64,000 nt of DNA from Winogradskyella sp. (GCA_004211785.1 SHBX01000003.1:89551-153550); one strand, 5' to 3'; shown: positions 1 to 9,846, counted from the first letter of the stretch. Numbers and translations: made by a program. The notes: generated by a model from the letters alone, not told the origin.

Positions 1-18
1 GGAATAATTCTTACTCAT
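1..18 (-). CDS. 5' end of a further eCIS-cluster gene running off the left edge (starts MSKNYS...)
   Basis: Reverse complement of 1-18 reads ATGAGTAAGAATTATTCC. Its ATG overlaps the TGA stop of the gpJ-like gene (ATGA overlap), which is typical of translationally coupled operon genes. Only 6 codons are visible. Confidence 0.5.
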
Positions 19-3000
19 ATATTTTTAGGTTTATGAGTGATACTATCTCTATTTGAAACAGTGATACTATTAATTCCTGATGTCAATAATAGATAGCCAA
101 TTTTAGGTTTTATAATCTGTTCATTTGTGTTTAAAAGCGTATCTATATCATTTGTATAAGAGCTTAAATTAGCAGATTCAACACCCAATACACCATCAAA
201 ACTTTTGATAAATTTTACAATTTGTGCTGTTGTTATATTTTGACTAATATGGCGTTGACTATTATTACTATTTATCCATGGTGATAAGTATATATCTAAT
301 TGATCCTTAATCTCACTAATAATTTTTGGAGAGTCAAATACCGAATCAACAATTATAGTTGCTTTTACAATAACATACTCGAATTTAAAATTAGATACTA
401 CAATCGTATTTAGCGGAGATATTTTTGTTTTTAAGTACTCTTCTATTTCTAAAAGTTTGCATGTACTAACAAGAGGTGTAAATGCATTAGGCAATGTATG
501 ATTTTCGTATTCTTCTAATACATTTATTACTGTTGTAGAATTTGATACATTATAGGTTATTTGAGAAAAATATATATCATTAAACGTCTCTTTTATAACT
601 CTAAAAAAATCACTCTCACTTACAATTCTTCCTTTTGTTTTTAACCTTGTACTTACTCGTTTATTCAATAATTTACGAGTCTCTTTTGACTTCCCTCCAA
701 ATGATGAAAAAGGCTGTTTTATTGATGCTATTTCAGGAATTGCATCTTTAGGTTTTGTAATCTTATTAGGTAATAATTTAGGCGCTTCGTTCTTAAATGT
801 ATCATTTATTACAGAGCGTTGTAATTTCACCCCGTTATTCTTTAAAAATGAAGTTTGTGAATATGATGTTAGGTCACCTCTTACGCCGATTGATATCCAA
901 GAAAGGGGTTTAGCCATAACCAATGGTATGGGGCTTATATCTGATTCAATGCTAAATTTAATTATTCCTTCACAAGTAAAACTATTCGTTCCATCTGATA
1001 ATGGACTAAACGGTAACCATCCTGAATTACTTAAATATGAATAATGTACACTGTCTGAATCTGGAATAGATTTAGATTTAAAATTCTGATTTAGATTAAA
1101 GTAAAAACTATTTAAATTCGATGTTACTACATTCTCTAAGCCCAAAAACAAGACACCATTATAGTCTAGTTCTGGAAACAGAGCAATCTCTTCAGTAACT
1201 GTTTTTTTTGAATTAAGAGAATTGTCTATATCCTTTGTAAATGCTGATATTTCATAGCTTGTATCATAAACTTTATAATTTTGAAATGGCGAATATGTAA
1301 AACACTGCAATGGATAACCTCCTACATCAGAGCAAATGTCATAATGTTGTGATGCACTATAAGTAACAGAAAGTGATTTTACTTTAGGCGAAAATGGAGG
1401 GTTTGGTGCATGTTCAATAGGTATTGTAGTCTGCTTAGGCCTAGATATATGTGCTGCATTATACAAAGTTACCGCAGAAACTATTTTTGCATATAAACTA
1501 CTTCCAAAACCATATTTCAGGCCTGAAAGATTCATTCTTAAAAAACCACATTTACTCTTGGAAGAATATTTTAAAACTGTATTCTGAATATTTGGATCTT
1601 CAGGAAGATCAATAATTGGTGTTTTATTGCAAAACTTTGGTGGCTTTTTAAATTCACCGTATTGAAAAAAACTCTCATTAGTAAGACTACACTCTGTATT
1701 TGATTTTCCTGTACTAAATAAAAGATTAGATGTTTCATAATTATCTATAACACTATGACAATCTGTATCTTTTATATATGGAGTACAAACAGGAGGTTTA
1801 GTAATATCAGAACTAATTTCACATGTTTGCTTAGCAAATTTATCATTTTTATCTTCCCAATAACCATTAATAAGTTTTTCAAAACCAACTGTAAATGCAG
1901 TATTATTAAATACAGCTGGTACTTTTATATCAACAGGTTTTACTGATATTTGTTTTTTTAACCATCCAAAAAGAAAGGATACTATCCAAGGCAAAACAGA
2001 AGGTAAAACAGATTTAGATTTTGAAACTTCTACTTTATCATAATTGCCTGCTAAATACTTATTATACTGAGAATAATAAGTTTCAAAATTGTAATTACCT
2101 GTTTTGCTTTCCGGTAAGTTATCCCATATAAAATGAAACAATAGATATGTATAAGGCTTACTGAAAACTTCTCCACTACCCATTATAAATTCGCTATTAA
2201 AAGCTGGGGTTGCTCCAAACAATTGAAATGGTTTAGTAGTGTTTATTGTTCCACTAGAATTATATAAGTCTAATGTTTTTAAATTAGAGACATCTACTTG
2301 TATATCTAAAGTTTTAAGTAATGGCGGATTAGAAACGTCTAAAAATTGATTAAAAACCATCTTAAACATTGGCCATGAACAAGATATATTATCTGGGTTA
2401 TTTTTAAACTTTTCTATGCTAGGAACAGAAGGTTTTAGGGTAAATGATATTGTCAAGCAATTGTTATTATATATGTGATATAATTTATTATCATCTTTAT
2501 TTAACTCTATCCAAGATTTTTCTGTGCTTAAATAGTAGCTTACATGATTAAATGTATCATTACTAATTGGTGTTTTATTACTGCTTTTATCTATAGGTTT
2601 AAAGCCCATATTTAATGTCACAGTTCTTTGACCTTCTTTTAAATACAATAGTGGTGATCCAAATGAGAATCCCATTGTTGATGGTTTCTCTGTAGAGTTA
2701 TCAATTGTTCCAGTTCCAAAGGTATCCCACTTACTGATTAGTCCATTGTTATCTTTTGTAAGCTTCCCTATATCAGGTAACTCTTTTAACAATAATTTTG
2801 TATAGTTTTTACTACCCACTACTCTTGAAAGCGTATAAGTCTTAGCTATAGATGTAGATGTTAAATTTGTTTGATCTATAGATTCAAATACAATAGGCTT
2901 TTTTAAAGCATCAAGACCCGCATTAAATGGTGTTGATTTCTTAAGAAGATACGATGATGATTTTTTACTTAAATCTACACAAGCAAAAACGGCATCTGCC

Positions 3001-3890
3001 CTTTCTTGTTTTTTTGATTGTTTTAAAATTTTATCAAAATAAAATTTTAAATGCCTTTTTGAGATAAGATTTAGTTGATTCTTATATAAATCAATTAAAT
3101 CTATAAATGTCCTTAATAAAACAGTATCAGGATAAGGTCCTTTTTTAGCCTTTATCTCACTGAATTCTGTCTTAGCAAAGTCAATTATATTTTTTATAAA
3201 TGATAAAATTAAACCAGTTACTTTAGAAGACGCATCAAAAATTTGTAGTATCGAATTGTCATTCAAATACTCGTTTAAACCAAGAGTTTCCCAATAGGTT
3301 CCTTTGTTTTTGCTATGCTTCCAAATAAATTCATCATATAAATCAAACTCTTTATATATTTTAAACTCTACGGGTTTAATAACATTGTCACTTTCTAATT
3401 TATTTTTTAAATCAATTATAGCCCATAGATATTTACTGTACTTAGACTTGACTTCTTTTATTACAAAGGATTTTAAATTATAATTCATCTCTGAATTATT
3501 CATATAATAAGTCCAATTCTCAATAGTCTTAAACATTTCTATAAGCATATAGATTAGTTCATTGATATATGCTTTGACTAATTCTTCGTTTTCATCAGAA
3601 AAAGGCATTTTCATTTTATCTACATTCTTTATCATATGAATGTATTGTGCATATTTTTCTGTGTACTCAGTTTTTATAATAGATGCTAATAAAAAAATAG
3701 GGTCTTTATTTAGAAAAGGTTCCCAATTTCCTGACACTTTATTATTACCATCATAAAAGTTGATATACTTTGCAAAATCTACCAAAAAGGCAAGTCTATC
3801 TTGGGTAGTTCTTCCATCTATAAGTTCATTATTTGATATCAGAGCATCTGTCAAAGAATTATATGCGCTATTTTGATTGATTAATGTCAT
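15..3890 (-). CDS. eCIS baseplate protein, gpJ/Afp11-like, 1291 aa with a large central extension
   Basis: N-terminus resembles eCIS baseplate proteins (TTQDRLAFLVDFAKYINFYD). C-terminal region is baseplate-J-like (VSESDFFRVIKETFNDI...). It follows the gp25-like gene in standard eCIS order. Confidence 0.8.
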   Translation of the reverse strand: MTLINQNSAYNSLTDALISNNELIDGRTTQDRLAFLVDFAKYINFYDGNNKVSGNWEPFLNKDPIFLLASIIKTEYTEKYAQYIHMIKNVDKMKMPFSDENEELVKAYINELIYMLIEMFKTIENWTYYMNNSEMNYNLKSFVIKEVKSKYSKYLWAIIDLKNKLESDNVIKPVEFKIYKEFDLYDEFIWKHSKNKGTYWETLGLNEYLNDNSILQIFDASSKVTGLILSFIKNIIDFAKTEFSEIKAKKGPYPDTVLLRTFIDLIDLYKNQLNLISKRHLKFYFDKILKQSKKQERADAVFACVDLSKKSSSYLLKKSTPFNAGLDALKKPIVFESIDQTNLTSTSIAKTYTLSRVVGSKNYTKLLLKELPDIGKLTKDNNGLISKWDTFGTGTIDNSTEKPSTMGFSFGSPLLYLKEGQRTVTLNMGFKPIDKSSNKTPISNDTFNHVSYYLSTEKSWIELNKDDNKLYHIYNNNCLTISFTLKPSVPSIEKFKNNPDNISCSWPMFKMVFNQFLDVSNPPLLKTLDIQVDVSNLKTLDLYNSSGTINTTKPFQLFGATPAFNSEFIMGSGEVFSKPYTYLLFHFIWDNLPESKTGNYNFETYYSQYNKYLAGNYDKVEVSKSKSVLPSVLPWIVSFLFGWLKKQISVKPVDIKVPAVFNNTAFTVGFEKLINGYWEDKNDKFAKQTCEISSDITKPPVCTPYIKDTDCHSVIDNYETSNLLFSTGKSNTECSLTNESFFQYGEFKKPPKFCNKTPIIDLPEDPNIQNTVLKYSSKSKCGFLRMNLSGLKYGFGSSLYAKIVSAVTLYNAAHISRPKQTTIPIEHAPNPPFSPKVKSLSVTYSASQHYDICSDVGGYPLQCFTYSPFQNYKVYDTSYEISAFTKDIDNSLNSKKTVTEEIALFPELDYNGVLFLGLENVVTSNLNSFYFNLNQNFKSKSIPDSDSVHYSYLSNSGWLPFSPLSDGTNSFTCEGIIKFSIESDISPIPLVMAKPLSWISIGVRGDLTSYSQTSFLKNNGVKLQRSVINDTFKNEAPKLLPNKITKPKDAIPEIASIKQPFSSFGGKSKETRKLLNKRVSTRLKTKGRIVSESDFFRVIKETFNDIYFSQITYNVSNSTTVINVLEEYENHTLPNAFTPLVSTCKLLEIEEYLKTKISPLNTIVVSNFKFEYVIVKATIIVDSVFDSPKIISEIKDQLDIYLSPWINSNNSQRHISQNITTAQIVKFIKSFDGVLGVESANLSSYTNDIDTLLNTNEQIIKPKIGYLLLTSGINSITVSNRDSITHKPKNI

Positions 3891-3899
3891 GTATGTATT

Positions 3900-4325
3900 C
3901 TATAAATTTGTGGCTTCTTTTAAATGAAACGGAAAGACATAATTATGTCTAGTATTCGTTTTATTATAGATGTATTCGATGAATACGCTTACTAACCCAT
4001 TCTGTAAACTTTCATATTCTACATCTACATTTTCTACTGATATTCTAGGTTCATTATCTAAAAGCGTTACTTTCACTGTATCAATTATTTCGCCTTTTAA
4101 TGTTTCATCCATAACTTCAAAAACAAATGCTTGCATACCAGAACCAAAATCAGGTTCCATAACACGTTCTCCAAAATTGGTACGCATAATTATATTGATA
4201 CATTCATTAATATTCTGCTCATATTGTGTTAGATTTAACTGACAATTCCCTGCAGAAAACACTACTGGAAATGCCCATCCTGAACCTAAAAAATTATTAT
4301 CCTCTTTGCTTAATCTTCTATCCAC
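3900..4325 (-). CDS. gpW/gp25-like baseplate wedge protein (Afp9-like)
   Basis: Contains NINECINIIMRTNFGERVMEPDFGSGMQAFVFE, characteristic of the gp25/gpW baseplate family. Confidence 0.88.
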   Translation of the reverse strand: MDRRLSKEDNNFLGSGWAFPVVFSAGNCQLNLTQYEQNINECINIIMRTNFGERVMEPDFGSGMQAFVFEVMDETLKGEIIDTVKVTLLDNEPRISVENVDVEYESLQNGLVSVFIEYIYNKTNTRHNYVFPFHLKEATNL

Positions 4326-4617
4326 CTATTATTACTGTAAACATTCCTAAAACTATTTCTCCACCATGTGCTGTTTCATCACCTATCCTAGCGGCTGGCA
4401 CACCACCAATCATTACTGTTGATGATCCCATAACTATAGAATCTGGTGGACCTACACATACTAAAGCATCTCCAACTCTTGCTGCTGGTAAACCTCCTAT
4501 TAAAACCGTTGGTTCACCAGGCCCAACAATAGGTCCGCCAACATGAGGTATTGGAACCACTGCTGGTGTTTGCATTGGACATTCATGGAAATCTGTTAAC
4601 CTTGCTGCTGGTGGCAT
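4318..4617 (-). CDS. PAAR-domain spike tip protein (Afp10-like)
   Basis: MPPAARLTDFHECP... with repeated GGLPAARVGD / GGVPAARIGDETAHGG PAAR motifs. Confidence 0.92.
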   Translation of the reverse strand: MPPAARLTDFHECPMQTPAVVPIPHVGGPIVGPGEPTVLIGGLPAARVGDALVCVGPPDSIVMGSSTVMIGGVPAARIGDETAHGGEIVLGMFTVIIGG

Positions 4618-4623
4618 ATTTAT

Positions 4624-6423
4624 TTAATTTATCATTACCATTGTACCGTTAATAGAAAGCTCTCCTCCACTATTAATTTGTGCCATCTCTCCTCCATTAA
4701 CACTATACTGTGTATCTGCATTTACTTTGACATTCATGCCACTAATAGAAACATCTCCCGTAGACGATTCTATAGTCACACCCTGATCACCTTTGAGTGT
4801 TAAATTCTGTGTGGCTTCTACTGTAATATCTTTATCACTTTTAACCACTATACCACTACTTGACATTACGATATTGTTATTATTCTCGTCTTGAATACTT
4901 ATTTGTTTGTCCTTATCACTAAAAGTGGCCATATTATTATTTGGTGTTGTAAAGGTTAACACCTTATTTTCATCATCAAATTTTATATTAATTCCTGATT
5001 TTGAGACTATGGCTTTTATTGTGTTTTTTTCATCTGGAGTTAATCCTTCAAAAGGTTTATTTTTAGAGCTACTGTATAAACTACCAAGTATAATAGGGTA
5101 ACGAGGATCTTCATTTAAAAATCCTATGACTACCTCATCTCCAACCTCAGGTAAGAAAAAAGCTCCTGCACCACTTGTAGAATAAAAATTAGATAATCTA
5201 GCCCAAAGGCCTTCTCCAGATTTATCGAATAGGGGAATATCTATTAATATTCGCAATTGGTTATCAGGGTCTTCATACATTTTTTTTACTGTAGCGTTAA
5301 ATAACCCACAAGCACCAGGTAAAAGACCTGAAGCAGAAGGTGCCATAACATCTGGCTCTTCTGTAAACCATCTTGGTGATAAACCAAAACTAGCTTCGCT
5401 TACCCAGTTACCATTAGATATATCATGGGTAACACTAGATATTAAGTGATTTCCATTAAATCTAGTACCAACACCATCTATGGTAAAATATTTTCCAGGT
5501 TCTACGAGGTTAGAGCCTTTAAAACTGACTTGACCCTGAATCTTAGAATATTCACTTTTTATCATTTCTGCTTTAGCCCAATTATTTAGACTATCCTCTT
5601 GCAATGAAGCTGATGTTTGTAATACAAAGTCAGATAAGTCAACAACTTCTGCTAAGTCTTCTGATGATGAGCTTCCTGATCCAGAATGAGTATTGGATGC
5701 TTCTCCAGAAATAACCTCTTGAGTTTTATAATCCCAAGCATTCGCTTTAGCTGATTTAAGTTGGGAAACAGAATTTAAGTCTGCTTGAAATTCTAATAAG
5801 TTATCTCCATTAACAACTTTTAATACGGGACTGGTTTCTGCATCAGGTTTTTGAACCGTTATTTTTCCATTTATAGTAGTAACAAATAGACCATTAGCTT
5901 CAGATCTAGCAAGAATATAATCCCAATCAGTAGCATAATATTGAACTTGCTCAGGCCATTCTGTTGTCGTAGATGTTACAGAAGAAGATAGCCCTGAATA
6001 TTTTCCGATTATAGATGAAATTATATCACTATCTGTTTTCTTTGAAAACGTCAAGCTCTTTCTACCAACTATCATTTTCACCGCTTCATCACGACACTCT
6101 AACGTCAAAGTAGAACCTATTGATTTATCAATTTTTATTGCTTGTTTTGTGATAATACCTTTGAAGATGAGTTTGTTTTTAGATTCGTAACCTGCTTGGA
6201 TACTAATTTTAGCACCTGGTACTAAATCTGAAGATGAACTAGCTTCAAACTTTCCTGTTGTAGAATCTCCATCTAGTAATTTTATTCTTGCTGTAGAGAT
6301 TCTATTAATCCCTTTTTCAATATAAATGGATAATATTCTCTCTTCATAAGAAATTTTGGAGTTATTAACTTGTACTAAAAAAGTTATAACACTACCAGTA
6401 TCTATATTTTCTGTAGCACTCAT
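4624..6423 (-). CDS. VgrG/gpV-like spike (phage baseplate assembly protein V, Rhs/Vgr family; Afp8-like)
   Basis: Contains DWDYILARSEANG, FFLPEVGDEVVIGFLNEDPRYPIILGSLYSS and a beta-helical C-terminus. Confidence 0.92.
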   Translation of the reverse strand: MSATENIDTGSVITFLVQVNNSKISYEERILSIYIEKGINRISTARIKLLDGDSTTGKFEASSSSDLVPGAKISIQAGYESKNKLIFKGIITKQAIKIDKSIGSTLTLECRDEAVKMIVGRKSLTFSKKTDSDIISSIIGKYSGLSSSVTSTTTEWPEQVQYYATDWDYILARSEANGLFVTTINGKITVQKPDAETSPVLKVVNGDNLLEFQADLNSVSQLKSAKANAWDYKTQEVISGEASNTHSGSGSSSSEDLAEVVDLSDFVLQTSASLQEDSLNNWAKAEMIKSEYSKIQGQVSFKGSNLVEPGKYFTIDGVGTRFNGNHLISSVTHDISNGNWVSEASFGLSPRWFTEEPDVMAPSASGLLPGACGLFNATVKKMYEDPDNQLRILIDIPLFDKSGEGLWARLSNFYSTSGAGAFFLPEVGDEVVIGFLNEDPRYPIILGSLYSSSKNKPFEGLTPDEKNTIKAIVSKSGINIKFDDENKVLTFTTPNNNMATFSDKDKQISIQDENNNNIVMSSSGIVVKSDKDITVEATQNLTLKGDQGVTIESSTGDVSISGMNVKVNADTQYSVNGGEMAQINSGGELSINGTMVMIN

Positions 6424-7100
6424 TAATTAGGTTGTATTATTGGTGGAAAAACAAGCTTTTTATCACCTTTGAGATGTCTAAATTTATGCAGTTTGTTATA
6501 CTTAGCCACATGTATGTAGTATGATTGTTCATGCCAAATTTTATCACACAAATTTGGTAATGTTTGTCCTTCAACTACATTAACTAAATGGCTAACATCT
6601 GGTGATTCATCCTTATCCTCTTGAGCTACATTCTTAGGAGACATATATTCACCAAAGCTTAGAGAAACTTTTGCTCGTAAAGGACTTCCATCTGGTTTAA
6701 ACAATGTGTATGTCGTATCAAAGCTTTTAAGAACACTCTTAAACGTAATGTTTTTTCCCCATCTAATTTTTACAAAATTTGGACGATGAATTTCACCATT
6801 ATATTTAAAAACAATCTTTTCAAGAGCATTAATCTCTTTAGCCATATCAGTACGACCAGAGTTAACAACACCTGTACAATCAATAACAATATCAAAACTA
6901 AGTTCGGCACTTGGTGTACTTTTATATGTCTGAGAAGGCGAACTAGAATCTGGCGGTTGCTCCTCATTGTAGTCTATTTTTCTATTCCATTTGATAGACT
7001 CAGGGTTTATCATACATGAATAAGGATTACCAGATAAAGGTTTTTTAAAATCCTTATCTGTATAACCATATATTAATAGCTTTTTTAGACCTCCAGACAT
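6423..7100 (-). CDS. LysM-containing eCIS baseplate/tube-initiator protein (Afp7-like)
   Basis: CMINPESIKWNRKIDYNEEQ plus a C-terminal LysM-like segment (VVEGQTLPNLCDKIWHEQSYYIHVAKYNKL). Sits between tube and VgrG genes. Confidence 0.85.
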   Translation of the reverse strand: MSGGLKKLLIYGYTDKDFKKPLSGNPYSCMINPESIKWNRKIDYNEEQPPDSSSPSQTYKSTPSAELSFDIVIDCTGVVNSGRTDMAKEINALEKIVFKYNGEIHRPNFVKIRWGKNITFKSVLKSFDTTYTLFKPDGSPLRAKVSLSFGEYMSPKNVAQEDKDESPDVSHLVNVVEGQTLPNLCDKIWHEQSYYIHVAKYNKLHKFRHLKGDKKLVFPPIIQPN

Positions 7101-7102
7101 TA

Positions 7103-7273
7103 TTATCTATTGTATTTTTTTTTTGCAGTACTTTCTGATATTAGCTTTTTACATTCCTCTAAAACTTGACGCTTTATATCTTTTATATAGTTTTGTCCTC
7201 GATACTTTTTATAAGTATCATGTTCAGATTTAATTTCTGTTTTTATAATTAATTCTCTAATTTCTATTGGCAT
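7103..7273 (-). CDS. DUF5908-like small eCIS protein, 56 aa (Afp6-like position); absent from the supplied ORF track
   Basis: Manual translation: MPIEIRELIIKTEIKSEHDTYKKYRGQNYIKDIKRQVLEECKKLISESTAKKKYNR*. The MPIEIRELxIK start and the location between tube and LysM genes match DUF5908. Confidence 0.85.
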   Translation of the reverse strand: MPIEIRELIIKTEIKSEHDTYKKYRGQNYIKDIKRQVLEECKKLISESTAKKKYNR

Positions 7274-7278
7274 AACAT

Positions 7279-7755
7279 TTAATTTAGAAAAAGACCCTTT
7301 ATTGATTTTTTTGTAGTTATCTCGAAAAAAGAATATGCTAATTCAATAGTTTCAAGAACTAAATCGTTACTGTCAGATTTTAAATCTGAAATAGAATACT
7401 TAATAGGATAGGCGTTGTTAAATGTCCATTTTTTACAGACTTTACCTTTTTCATTTAATAAACTAACAGAAACAGCATGAGTTTGTATAGGCTTTGATAA
7501 TCCTTGATCTATTGTACTAGAGCACCAGTTCATAAGTTTTGATCCTACGGGCATTAATGCTCGCTTTAAAACTAAATTTTGACCATTTGAAACAGAAGGA
7601 AGACGATATTTAAATCTATTTTCTCCTCCTCCAGAAACTTCTTCGACTGTCATTTCTTTGGAGATTCCCGAAACTTCTTTAAAAGCAGCATCTTCCCCTT
7701 TAAACGATAAAGTAAAGTAAAAGCCTACAGGATATTTAGCCGCCTGATTTGCCAT
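7279..7755 (-). CDS. eCIS tail tube protein (T4 gp19-like), Afp5-like paralog
   Basis: YPVGFYFTLSFKG...FKEVSGISKEMTVEEVSGGGENRFKYRLP; homologous in pattern to the upstream tube gene. Confidence 0.88.
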   Translation of the reverse strand: MANQAAKYPVGFYFTLSFKGEDAAFKEVSGISKEMTVEEVSGGGENRFKYRLPSVSNGQNLVLKRALMPVGSKLMNWCSSTIDQGLSKPIQTHAVSVSLLNEKGKVCKKWTFNNAYPIKYSISDLKSDSNDLVLETIELAYSFFEITTKKSIKGLFLN

Positions 7756-8209
7756 TAGTAATTATCAATTGTTCATGAGCAATCTCAATGGTGTCTACAG
7801 CAACTTCATTCCCATCAGACTTTAAATCTGTACTAGTAATTTTGGTAGGGAATGCATTATTTAGCTGCCATTGCATAGTCACTTTACCATTTTCGTCTAA
7901 TAGCTTTATTAAAACAGTTCTACGCTTTATGGTATTCATTACAATCTGCGTATGCCAATCCCAAAAGGTATTATCATTTACAAAAACACCTCTTTTCATA
8001 GTTATGTTTCCGTATTTTACAATACCTGGCATTTTCTCTGTCGAAAAAAGAGGACTATTACTTTTTCTATATTCAATGATTTGGTTTTCTACATCCATTC
8101 CAGAAACTTCCTGAAAAGCAACGCCTTTTAATTCGGTACCTAAGTCTACTTCAAATCTAAACTTTGGCATAGGCCAAGTTGAATTTTCTTTACTTCCATC
8201 TACTGCCAT
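7736..8209 (-). CDS. eCIS main tail tube protein (T4 gp19-like), Afp1-like
   Basis: PMPKFRFEVDLG...VAFQEVSGMDVENQIIEYRKSNSPLFSTEKMPGIVKYGNITMKRGVF...LNNAFPTKI. Confidence 0.92.
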   Translation of the reverse strand: MAVDGSKENSTWPMPKFRFEVDLGTELKGVAFQEVSGMDVENQIIEYRKSNSPLFSTEKMPGIVKYGNITMKRGVFVNDNTFWDWHTQIVMNTIKRRTVLIKLLDENGKVTMQWQLNNAFPTKITSTDLKSDGNEVAVDTIEIAHEQLIITNGKSGG

Positions 8210-8239
8210 AATTATATTTTTTTAATGATTAATTGATTA

Positions 8240-9820
8240 TTAACTAGATTTAGCCATTTCTTGAGTGAAATTAAGTACAATGAATTCTGCCGGATGTACT
8301 ACAGCTACTTTAACTGATACATTCATAAAACCTTGTAAAAGGTCCATTGAAGTCATTGTTGTTCCCAAACCACACTGCACAGAATAAGCATCTGACGCAG
8401 AGGCACCTTGCAAACCTCCTTCTTTCCAAATTGAATTTAAAAAACTGCCAATCATAGCTTTTACACCTTCCCAAGTGTTCTTGTCGTTTGGTTCAAAAAC
8501 ATAGGCATGACATGCTAGTTTACAAGATTGTTCTAACATTGTCATTGTTCTTCTTACAGACAAATATTTCCAATCCAAGCTATTACCGTCTAAAGTTCTA
8601 GCTCCCCAAACTAATATTCCAATACCATTAAAGAATCTAATTGCATTTATAGATTTTCCTGAGACTGCATCTTCATTTAGACCCTTCTGTTGTGTTTGAG
8701 AAAGTTTTATAGGTAAGCTTGACGCTCCCGTAATTGACGTATTTGCGGGAGCATGCCATACACCTCTTTGATTATCTATTGTAGCCATAACTCCTGCCAT
8801 AGCACCACTAGGAGGCAAAATATTTGCATCTGACAATATGTGGTTAACTATAGTTTTATAGGTTTTACTTGCATTAATTAATGTTGTGTTATTTTGATGA
8901 ACAGTCAATGGTGTACCGGATGGCTTCTCTATATTAGATAGGATTGTTGCAATATTTTGATCAGGATTACTAGCTGGGTTTATAATTGGTGCCAATTGCT
9001 TTAAATCGCCACCAAAGAGGTTAGTATAGTCTATATCTGTATTTTGCATTACGGTTGTCCCTATAAAAGGATAATACGCTGTACCATATTTAAGTCCATT
9101 AACACCTGTATTATTTCTAAATGTCAAAATATCATTAGTGTACATTATTGGGTCTGGATTTCTTCCTCCAATGATGTCAAATACACTAATAGCTGTACCC
9201 ATTTCTGTATTCTGAAGTAGCATTTCTTGCATTAAAGTACCGTTGTTTTCTACAGAAAGTAAAGTTGCCTCAGGACATATATACATTGTAGGTTCTTCTT
9301 CATTCTTTAATAATGCTAATCCACTCATAAGATCATTTAACTCTACATTAGAATTTATAATTTGATCCCCTGGTTTCATTGGTGATTTTGATGGCTCACC
9401 ATAAGTTCCAACTGAAACTATGTATGCATCTCCGCCTCCATTCTCATAAAACAGCTTAATACTATTATACAAGTAGTATATTGTATTTGGATCTGGAACT
9501 ATAGAGTAATAACTACTATCAATTACTACATAATCTCCCTTTTCTGGTTTACTTTTTTCCTTTACCAAATAGTATTCAGGATTGTATTGTTTAGCTGGGC
9601 TTTTTGGTGGTGGTGGATCAGGGTAGCAGTAGATAGCTTGAAACTCTGCAAATGATGTGATTTTTTGCGGTACGCTTGTATAAGACTTACCTTCATACAT
9701 AGCTTGCGGCGTATACCCAATAAACGCTGGCACTGCTGTAGCTACTGGAACTACTGAATTTGGAAAAGCATTTACCTCATTGATATAAACACCTGGAGAT
9801 TTAATATTAGACTCAATCAT
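8240..9820 (-). CDS. contractile sheath protein (phage tail sheath family)
   Basis: SPGVYINEVNAFPNSVVPVATAVPAFIGYTP...GGGDAYIVSVGTYG...WEGVKAMIGSFLNSIWKEGGLQG...VHPAEFIVLNFTQEM. Confidence 0.95.
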   Translation of the reverse strand: MIESNIKSPGVYINEVNAFPNSVVPVATAVPAFIGYTPQAMYEGKSYTSVPQKITSFAEFQAIYCYPDPPPPKSPAKQYNPEYYLVKEKSKPEKGDYVVIDSSYYSIVPDPNTIYYLYNSIKLFYENGGGDAYIVSVGTYGEPSKSPMKPGDQIINSNVELNDLMSGLALLKNEEEPTMYICPEATLLSVENNGTLMQEMLLQNTEMGTAISVFDIIGGRNPDPIMYTNDILTFRNNTGVNGLKYGTAYYPFIGTTVMQNTDIDYTNLFGGDLKQLAPIINPASNPDQNIATILSNIEKPSGTPLTVHQNNTTLINASKTYKTIVNHILSDANILPPSGAMAGVMATIDNQRGVWHAPANTSITGASSLPIKLSQTQQKGLNEDAVSGKSINAIRFFNGIGILVWGARTLDGNSLDWKYLSVRRTMTMLEQSCKLACHAYVFEPNDKNTWEGVKAMIGSFLNSIWKEGGLQGASASDAYSVQCGLGTTMTSMDLLQGFMNVSVKVAVVHPAEFIVLNFTQEMAKSS

Positions 9821-9846
9821 AAAATTTTATTTATTTGATTAATAAT

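Noticed and set aside
1755-1946. Plus-strand 63-aa ORF inside the gpJ-like gene
   Set aside because: Antisense to a convincing 1291-aa gene; low-complexity I/F/Y-rich composition, no recognisable family.
3970-5101. Plus-strand ORFs 3970-4242, 4226-4546 and 4907-5101
   Set aside because: Antisense shadows of gp25, PAAR and VgrG genes. The proline-rich composition of 4226-4546 is simply the reverse frame of PAAR repeats.
6770-7019. ORFs 6770-6967 (-) and 6786-7019 (+)
   Set aside because: Out-of-frame or antisense within the LysM protein gene; no coding signature.
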